Shown in pieces: positions 10,391-15,941 of a DNA stretch of 15,941 nt. The stretch comes from Spirogloea muscicola (Eukaryota; Streptophyta; Zygnematophyceae; Spirogloeales; Spirogloeaceae), in NCBI GenBank assembly GCA_009602725.1, contig WELB01000234.1, positions 182,807 through 198,747 of the forward strand, given 5' to 3'. How positions within the stretch are numbered: the first letter of the stretch is position 1; every line of letters begins with the position of its first letter. A model generated the notes under the pieces. That model had not been told where the DNA came from. It searched no databases and saw only the letters and a list, made by a program, of their open reading frames with translations. A program made the position numbers and the translations under genes.

Positions 10391-10637
10391 CATATCTGTC
10401 GTTCTTGCGCCATCGTGTGTCAGCCTGTTGGCAGCGTGCTCAGGCGCAAACCTTGCACCAGAAAGCTGGGCGAGCTCTAGTTGGTGGCAGAAGGGCTTGG
10501 AATCTGCCATCCGGTATTCAGGCGTCGATCAGCGACCTCTGTGCTGACCCGTGGTTACTGGCGGGTCAATCTGCAGTGGGTAATGTCAGATGCGTCATCA
10601 GATGTCATCTTATGTGCTTGCCTTTGTACTTGGCCAC
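10391..10637 (+). repeat. Dispersed repeat, copy 1 (+ orientation)
   Basis: This 247-bp segment aligns by eye along its length with 14220-14456. Shared blocks are CAGCCTGT-GCAGCG-GCTCAG, a TAG(T/C)TGGTGGCA block, a GGTATTC-GGC block, GCGACCTCT-GTGCTGAC-CGTGGTTACTG, and a 25-nt identical end (10613-10637) containing GCTTGCCTTTGTACTTGG. The first about 170 bp also resemble the reverse complement of 10817-10987. No terminal repeats or target-site duplications were recognised, so the class is unknown (a SINE-like or degenerate element would fit). Confidence 0.75.
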
Positions 10638-10816
10638 TTGGCCTCCCGTTTTCTCATTTCCTCCTCGCCTCCCCCCCACTTTGGAAGCACTGGCAGCCCA
10701 CGGTCCCAGTGGGGGGAAGCGGCTGCTGATATGAAAGAATCGGCTGTGAAATGCCAGCCAGATGCATACAGGTGTTCATGACGGAGCCAAAGGCTAGGCA
10801 GACAGGGCGCCCTCAA

Positions 10817-10987
10817 TACCCCCGTGTCAGCAGTAGGAAGTCAGATGAGCTGAGGGGAGGAAGTGCAACCCCGCTGCGCAAGCCAGAGGCTGCTGCAAGG
10901 GCGCGACCAGCGCGGCGGTGCAAAGCAAGCGCTTGGGAGCGCTGCAGGGACATAGACAGTCGCATACGGTAGCAGGACACCAGACCC
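10817..10987 (-). repeat. Dispersed repeat, copy 2 (- orientation)
   Basis: Read on the minus strand, this segment follows the order of copy 1: a T-rich start, CTGCAGCGCTCCCAAGCGC, CTTTGCACC, a GCTGG-CG-GC block, and the end TGACTTCCTACTGCTGACAC followed by GGGGGTATTG. Similarity stops after that point, so it lacks the last about 80 bp shared by copies 1 and 3. It lies just upstream of the DUF4336 gene and may contribute to its promoter region. Confidence 0.65.
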
Positions 10988-11158
10988 AACGGCACCGAGC
11001 CACCGGGAAGGGCAGCACCCTGCTCCCGGCGCCGCTGGTCAGCTTGAGAGGCCAGCAGCGAAAGTAACGAGGACCACCGACCCCCGTANCCAAGGAGCGG
11101 CTCGGAGGCCACCCTGAGGTTCAGAGTTCAAGTCTCCGAGGGGGACTAGCGGCGCACC
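10988..11158 (+). promoter_or_regulatory. Upstream region / 5' UTR of the DUF4336 gene
   Basis: The 171 bp before the ATG at 11159 lie between repeat copy 2 and the gene start. One unresolved base (n) is at 11089. The bases before the ATG are CGCACC, an acceptable initiation context. No TATA box was recognised. The assignment rests on position alone. Confidence 0.35.
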
Positions 11159-13350
11159 ATGTTGCGGCATCGGTACGTGCAACGCAAGGAGGCCCAGCCG
11201 TCGTCGCAGTCGTCGTCTCCTCCGCCGCTGGCAATGGCAGCGAGGTGGAGCCCGGCGCGGCCGTCAAAGGGGCTCAGCTGCACCGTGACGTCGTCGTACC
11301 CGCCGCCGCCGCGGCCGCCGCCGCCGCCGCCGTCAGAGGCGGCGGCCACGAGCCCGTGCGCCTCCTCTCCGCTCCGCGTCCGACTCCTTCGACGAGGCTC
11401 GCCGAGAGCCGTCGTTTCGGCTCATCCAGCGGCGGCAGCCGCGGGGTGGCGGCGCCGTGCCGCGCGCAGCAGGCCGGGAGCCAACGTCACGGGCTTCCCC
11501 TACCCGCTGTCGCCCTTCCTGGAGCGCCAGACGCTGCGCTACGAGGTCCGCAGCTCCCGCGAGCCCGCATTGCTTAGGCAGCCAATTGCATGGCAAGCGG
11601 AGCAGTGGCAGCTCATACGCAGCTCGCGGAGTTTCTGTTAGCGCTGTGCTGCTTGACGGCTACACTCCACCTGTCTGTCACTGCAGCTGCAGCCGGGCGT
11701 GATGTGGGGCTTCGAGCAGGAGCAGGGCCTGGGGTTCAGCAGTGTCACCACCAACGTGCGCATGACCGTCGTGCTCCTCGCGTCCGGCGGGCTCTGGGTG
11801 CACGCGCCCATTGCCCCGACGCGCCAGTGCTTGCAGGTCAGCTCCACTTACACGCATGGCTGCTGGTCTTCAGATTAGCTGGTCACTGGCAAGCGCAAGC
11901 TTGGTTGTGCCAGCGAACATCACAGGCGAGCGCTGCACTTTGGGCGGTGCTGTAGGGCAGCTGCTGTCGGAGCTGGGGGCGGACGTCGAGCACATTGTGC
12001 TGCCAACGTTTGCGTACGAGCACAAGGTCGTTGTGGGGCCCTTCTCGCGCAAGTTCCCGAGGGCCGCAGTGTGGGTCGCGCCGTCCCAGTGGAGCTGGCC
12101 GCTGAACCTCCCTCCGGCATTCTTCGGCATCTTCCCAAAGGGCATCCTGAGGAGTAGTGGCGATACGTCTGCTCCGCCTCCCCCTTGGGCTGACGAGATT
12201 GAGCAGAAGTTCTTCAAGTCGCCTGAAGTGGGTGCGTGCCCACTGCCTCATCAAGAGGTTGCTTTCGCACCAGAGTGCGACCTCATGACTGATATGAAGC
12301 TTATGCATGTGTATTGAAGCATCTGTGGGCTGCACCAGGCATCGGGCCATACGTGGAAGTTGCATTCTTCCACAAGGCCACGAGGACACTGCTGGTGACG
12401 GATGCGGTGGTACTAGTTCCACCAGAGGCTCCCAAGGTCGTCAGGCCCCAGAATCTGCTGGCGGCTGCGCAGAACGGCCTGGCAGTCCAGATCCTCTCCA
12501 AGGGCAAGGATGTCTCCACTGTTCCAGTTCCTGACTCGCCAGTCGCTCGCAGGCGAGGTGCGCATTCACATCCTCTTCTCAGAGCATGGAAGCTGGACTT
12601 GGGCTTCTCATGTCTGCATCTAGCAGACATACATGACTGCCTCCAAGATTCTCTTATGAGCACTTTGCAACCTCAAAAGGCTGCCTTCTAATTTTGGGTC
12701 ACAAGTGCACTGCATTCTTCTTGTGCAGGCTGGCAACGCATGGTCCTTCAGATCCTTTTCTTTGGACCAGCCAACTTGCTGGAACCTGAGGAAAGCTTTC
12801 AAAAGGTTTCTAACCGCCTCATTGTCTCTCCAGTGGTGAAGACCCTCGTCTTCAGCAAGGTGCCCGAGCAGGTAGCCTCTGCACCCAGCATCCTTCCTTG
12901 CTATTCATCGACCTCTTGCCTAGCTTCACACAGGCCTCTCGCAACCTCCTCTACCCTTCTTCATAGTAGGGCTGCTGCTGAAATCATGATGATCCTAATT
13001 ACTGCTGCTGAGGTGTATGCATGTTTGCCTGGCAGGCAAAGGCATGGGTAGAGAGCATTGCGCAGGACTGGAATTTCAAGCGCATCATCCCTGCCCACTT
13101 TGCTGCACCTATCAATGCAAGGCCGGGTGACTTCCGGGCGGCTTTTAGTTTCCTGGATGAATTACTGGTGGAGGACGCGAGCTCGCAGACGAGCAGTCGC
13201 TGGCGGCTGCCCCTGACTTGGCTGTCCGCTTCGCTTGCCAGGAGTAAAAGTTCCGTCTCACCTGACGATATGAAGACACTCACAGCCCTTGACAATTTTC
13301 TTGTCAAAGTAGGGGCTGTGCGAAAAACCACATCAAACCGCTTGCGATGA
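11159..13350 (+). CDS. DUF4336-domain protein, probably plastid-targeted, six exons
   Basis: Exons 11159-11545, 11687-11836, 11961-12231, 12339-12557, 12729-12871 and 13036-13350 join in phase to give about 494 residues. The first about 105 residues are rich in Arg, Ser, Ala and Pro (PPPPRPPPPPP) with few acidic residues, which resembles a chloroplast transit region. The conserved body begins near residue 107: NVTGFPYPLSPFLERQT, MWGFEQEQGLGFSSVTTNV, LASGGLWVHAPIAPTRQCL, VEHIVLPTFAYEHKVVVGPF, VWVAPSQWSWPLNLP, EVAFFHKATRTLLVTDAVV, GWQRMVLQILFFGPANLLEP and RIIPAHFAAP. This is the DUF4336 family of cyanobacteria, algae and plants. The fold may be related to metallo-beta-lactamases, but the function is unknown. 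The first ATG is chosen because it gives the full N-terminal extension; the ATG at 11234 is an alternative. Confidence 0.88.
11296..11346 (+). repeat. CCG/GCC trinucleotide-rich stretch coding for poly-Pro and Ala
   Basis: Exon 1 of the DUF4336 gene contains a run of CCG/GCC triplets here that reads as proline repeats followed by S-E-A-A-A in the coding frame. It sits in the predicted transit-peptide region, where length changes would be tolerated. Such runs are prone to replication slippage. Confidence 0.7.
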
Positions 13351-14219
13351 TGGGGACACTGGCCGCTTCATCTTACACTTGGGCATGTGGACTGGATACT
13401 ACACTTGGGCATGTGACTGGGGACCTCACTTGATCACGTGCCTTGCTAGGTCTTGCTAGTGCACATACTGCAAAGTGGGGGTGCAGCCTGTAGCTACAGC
13501 ACAGTGAGCATAGAGCATTGCAACAGGCCTCTGATATAGCTGGATTGGCCATGTGGGCATGTGTTTGCAATTTGGGCAAGGTCATAGGTATCAATGCGAT
13601 GCTGCAAAGCATTTAGTGCTAGAGGGTACGTGAGGCGATGTATGGGCCCTTTGCAAGCCTTATTCTGTCACAGTGGACGTTGTGCATCTTCGCAGTATGA
13701 TACTGTGGTACAGAGCTCTTTCTTTCTGTATAGCAGAAGAAGTGCTGAACAGTAGCATGTGACTAGACCTTATCAATGCGATTAAGATTGATATTGATCT
13801 GCAACTTGACGTTGCCCATGTAGAGCCAAGGACCACCAATGAATGGACCCCCTGTTTGCTGTTCGCTAAGCTGTCCACCGCAGAAATTATCAGTGGACAT
13901 GCTAAGTTGGGCTACTCAGGCTCTCAAGGCACACACTAGATGCTAATTTTTTGCAACGGGCTGCAAACAAGGAGGCGGGCGTGGCATGGCATCATATGCA
14001 GATGAGCCACACAGGTTACGACCCTGACAGCCACTTTTTGCACAGTATGGCGATGCTAATCATAAGGGTCATGCACAGCTTGGCTCACTCAAGGATAAGT
14101 TACTGCGCACAATGAAGGGTTAGTGGACCCAGGAAAGCACGACTAGGCCAGTAAGTGATGGAGTGCAACTTGGATGGACAGCAGATGCAACCACTCCTCT
14201 GTCTCCCCTCTCTCTTCAG
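13351..14219. other. 3' flank of the DUF4336 gene, no gene recognised
   Basis: This stretch follows the TGA at 13348-13350 and should contain the 3' UTR. Open frames are short and without recognisable content. A 16-nt direct repeat (TACACTTGGGCATGTG) occurs at 13374 and 13400, followed by a related CTCACTTGATCACGTG. Nothing else stood out on either strand. Confidence 0.5.
13374..13415 (+). repeat. 16-nt direct repeat just after the DUF4336 stop
   Basis: TACACTTGGGCATGTG at 13374-13389 recurs exactly at 13400-13415, a 26-nt period. It starts 24 nt after the stop codon, inside the expected 3' UTR. It may be a simple slippage duplication or a pair of binding sites for an RNA-binding protein; the sequence does not decide. 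Confidence 0.75.
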
Positions 14220-14456
14220 CCTACTTGTCATTTCTGGGACGTAGAGAGTCAGCCTGTCTGCAGCGAGCTCAGTGCTCATGCTCTACATCTGAAAGATGGT
14301 CGAGCCTTAGCTGGTGGCACAAGAGCTTGTCGAGTGCCGTCAGGTATTCGGGCATCAGTTAGCGACCTCTATGTGCTGACTCGTGGTTACTGAGCGGGTC
14401 ATCTTAGCAGCAGGTGATGTACATCTGTCAGTGTGCTTGCCTTTGTACTTGGCCAC
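14220..14456 (+). repeat. Dispersed repeat, copy 3 (+ orientation)
   Basis: This segment matches copy 1 (10391-10637) in the same orientation. It has GTCAGCCTGTCTGCAGCG, TTAGCTGGTGGCA, a GTCAGGTATTCGGGC block, GCGACCTCTATGTGCTGAC with TCGTGGTTACTG, and the 25-nt identical end at 14432-14456. Over the first two-thirds one frame of copy 3 resembles one frame of copies 1 and 2 (see findings). It is about 3.8 kb from copy 1. Confidence 0.75.
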
Positions 14457-14638
14457 ACAGGCCCTCCGTCACCTCCTTCACACTGCATTCTCTGGGCCTC
14501 AATGATATGATCTCCCCTCGAATCTGGTCTCGCCCTACTACTCATGGTGCTTCAGTGCCACCCGCCCTCCAGGATGTGTGGGGGACGCTCCAAGGCCCAA
14601 CCCGCAAGGGGCGGGCCTCGCGAGGGTCTGTCTCGTGG

Positions 14639-14705
14639 ACATGTGACGTCCACGTGAAGACCACGAGGATATCATGAGGAGAACATGTGACGTCCACGTG
14701 AAGAC
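14639..14705 (+). repeat. Duplicated 23-mer with TGACGT and CACGTG cores
   Basis: ACATGTGACGTCCACGTG plus GAAGAC-type tail occurs at 14639-14661 and again at 14683-14705, a 44-nt period. Each copy contains TGACGT (CRE/bZIP-like core) and CACGTG (G-box/bHLH-like core). In the first copy CGTGGAC and GTCCACG flank a 7-nt spacer and could form a stem-loop. No gene start is recognised close by, so a regulatory role is only a possibility. Confidence 0.7.
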
Positions 14706-14762
14706 TACCCGTGAGCCCATGTGCTGACAGCCTGCGGGAGCCCACGTAGGGACCCGGCTGGA

Positions 14763-15130
14763 CAGGTGGCAGTACTGTCCCGGTTGGACAAGATCGCGTT
14801 TGAAGCGTTGCACTCGATCCTTGGCGTCCATCTTGCCGCACTTCATCACCAACAAATGAAGTCGGTGATACTCCCCGAGATCATCGCCCACCATGCGAAT
14901 GACGTCAAGCTCATTGTGGGCGTTGAGCTCCGCATGCACCTCTCCATACAGGGTGGTGAGTGGGCCGGTGAAGAAGTCCGCAATGAGCTCGACGCCATCC
15001 GCATGGTGGGCGATGATTTTATGTACGCCGATCTCGTTTGTTGGTGATGAAATGCGGTAAGATGGACGCCAAGGATCAAGTGCAACGCTTCAAACGTGAT
15101 CTTGTCCAACTAGGACCATACTGCTACGTG
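14763..15130. repeat. Long inverted repeat (fold-back element) with 56-nt loop
   Basis: The left arm 14763-14920 is the reverse complement of the right arm 14977-15130, with roughly 85% identity by hand alignment and one 4-nt gap. The longest near-perfect stretch is GTTTGAAGCGTTGCAC followed by GATCCTTGGCGTCCATCTT. Most differences are C/T or G/A transitions. The spacer is 14921-14976. A transcript from either strand would form a long imperfect hairpin. The left arm read on minus and the right arm read on + encode the same peptide blocks (KCGKMDAKD and QRFKRDLVQ), so the arms look like two head-to-head copies of one former coding or element sequence. The right copy is frameshifted. Confidence 0.88.
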
Positions 15131-15421
15131 AGGCGTCTTTGCAAGTACCAGTGCAATCAACATCGTTACTCGTCTGTCACACACTGTGCAAAAGTCGCCT
15201 GCAGGTTTGCCATCTTGAACACAGGACCTCTGCAATCCTGCAACCTGCAATCGGGGCTCTGTGGAGGAACAGGCATGAACAAGAAGCAGACTGAGCCGCC
15301 ACCCAGTGCACCAGAAGCTTGACACGCCCCTGGCAGGACACCTCGATGCAACATGATGAGGAAGGAGACTGCTTGCCTTGTCGTGTAAAACTTGGTGCCG
15401 AGTGCTTGGAGCTGCCGGCTC
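15131..15421. other. Gap between the fold-back element and the DnaJ-type gene
   Basis: These 291 bases should hold the 3' UTR of the minus-strand zinc-finger gene. A short local duplication, CTGCAATCCTGCAACCTGCAATC, which I describe as a CTGCAA(T/C)C motif repeated near 15230-15252, is the only structure seen. No gene is supported. Confidence 0.4.
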
Positions 15422-15941
15422 TCAAGCATAGCCGCGACCAATGCAGTTGAGGCAGCGCTGCACCCTGCGCCACGCGGTGCCAAGAGAGACCAAGGTGCTG
15501 AGGCACATGCAGCCAAGCAGCGCCAGAGGCTGCTCTGCCCCACTCTCCCACTTCTGGCAGGGCCAGTGGACGACGTTGCTGCGTCTCAGCGGGACTGGCC
15601 GTTAGCCCATGGCGCAACCTCAGTGGATAGGCCTCTCCAGCTGCAGCCAGGCCCTCCCGAGCCCAAGCAGCGGACGCTGGACGCGGGCCGGCTAGGAGAT
15701 GGGCGCTAGCAGCAGCTGTGTGGCTGGGCGGGACCGAGGCGCGGTGGCAGAAGTGGGGGGCGCACCTGTGGCCGTCGCAGGTCGGGCAGACGCAGGGGAC
15801 GTGGGCGACGGGGTCGGCGAGCGGCGACCAGCGGATGGTGGCGCGGCCGCCGCAGAGGCGGCAGGGCGCGAAGCCCTTGCCGCGGCACTCACCGCAGCTG
15901 CGCGCCGTGGCCTTCTGCACGGCAGGCGGCGCGGCGGCGGC
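15422..15941 (-). CDS. DnaJ-type cysteine-rich zinc-finger protein, 5' partial, last two exons
   Basis: On the minus strand, exon 15941-15766 (open at the window edge) joins exon 15464-15422 in phase through a 301-nt GT-AG intron. The 72 visible residues contain four Cys pairs: CGECRGKG, CRLCGG, CPTCDGH and CLNCIGRGY. This is the four-repeat zinc-binding pattern of the DnaJ/Hsp40 central domain without a visible J domain. In plants and algae such stand-alone domains occur in plastid assembly or thiol-redox chaperones (BSD2, LQY1 and PSA2 relatives). The join restores GHR to VQRC across the splice. The protein ends two residues after the last motif (YA, then TGA). The upstream part, including any transit peptide, is outside the window, so the exact family member is not assigned. 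Another Cys (C50 of the visible part) lies two residues before the third pair. Confidence 0.82.
15465..15765 (-). other. Intron of the DnaJ-type zinc-finger gene
   Basis: The donor GTGCGC (minus strand, from 15765) follows the CAC-AG codon fragment, and the acceptor GCGCAG ends at 15465. The flanking exon phases agree (2 then 1 base). The frame stays open through the intron in one register, which produces a misleading 247-codon open frame (15920-15177) that is not the protein. Confidence 0.75.

Noticed and set aside
10481-10560. tRNA-like gene or tRNA-derived SINE promoter in the dispersed repeat
   Set aside because: A TAGTTGGTGGC block faintly resembles an A box, but no B box or cloverleaf could be built.
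15177-15920. 247-codon open frame on the minus strand read as a single protein
   Set aside because: Only its first part is real (the zinc-finger exon). The rest is intron read-through, since the splice to 15464 restores the fourth Cys motif and a proper stop.

Overview
The window is nuclear DNA from a eukaryote with very intron-rich genes. It is most probably a green alga (chlorophyte, perhaps trebouxiophyte-like). The reasons are short GT-AG introns every 50-300 coding bases, strongly GC-rich 5' exons against moderate-GC introns and 3' ends, and two genes that look plastid-related: a DUF4336 protein with a transit-peptide-like N-terminus and a DnaJ-type zinc-finger protein. No bacterial operon logic, IS element, rRNA, tRNA or CRISPR array was seen. 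The species cannot be fixed from the sequence alone.

Layout. Five genes can be rebuilt by joining exons whose reading phases agree. (1) 89-1369, + strand: a COMMD4-like protein, about 194 residues. (2) 2770-4333, - strand: a Sec14/CRAL-TRIO lipid-transfer protein. It converges on gene 1 across about 1.4 kb with no recognisable gene. (3) 4943-8580, + strand: a 14-exon DDX59-type DEAD-box RNA helicase with an N-terminal HIT-type zinc finger, about 638 residues. It diverges from gene 2 across a 609-bp GC-rich shared promoter region. (4) 11159-13350, + strand: a DUF4336 protein, about 494 residues. (5) 15422-15941, - strand: the last two exons of a DnaJ-type cysteine-rich zinc-finger protein whose start lies beyond the window. 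It converges on gene 4.

The intergenic stretches 8581-11158 and 13351-15421 hold the accessory material. A diverged dispersed repeat is present in at least three copies, two on + and one on -, and one end of it is shared with a fourth, partial copy. A fold-back element (14763-15130) has arms of about 155 bp and a 56-nt loop. Several small direct repeats are also present.

The genes have unrelated roles (endosomal trafficking, lipid transfer, RNA remodelling, plastid functions) and do not form a pathway. The most notable gene-level oddity is that the DDX59-like helicase carries non-consensus residues in two of its ATPase motifs, V and VI. The most notable non-gene structure is the long fold-back element, a possible small-RNA source or foldback transposon remnant. 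Exon boundaries were worked out by hand from phase and homology, without transcripts.
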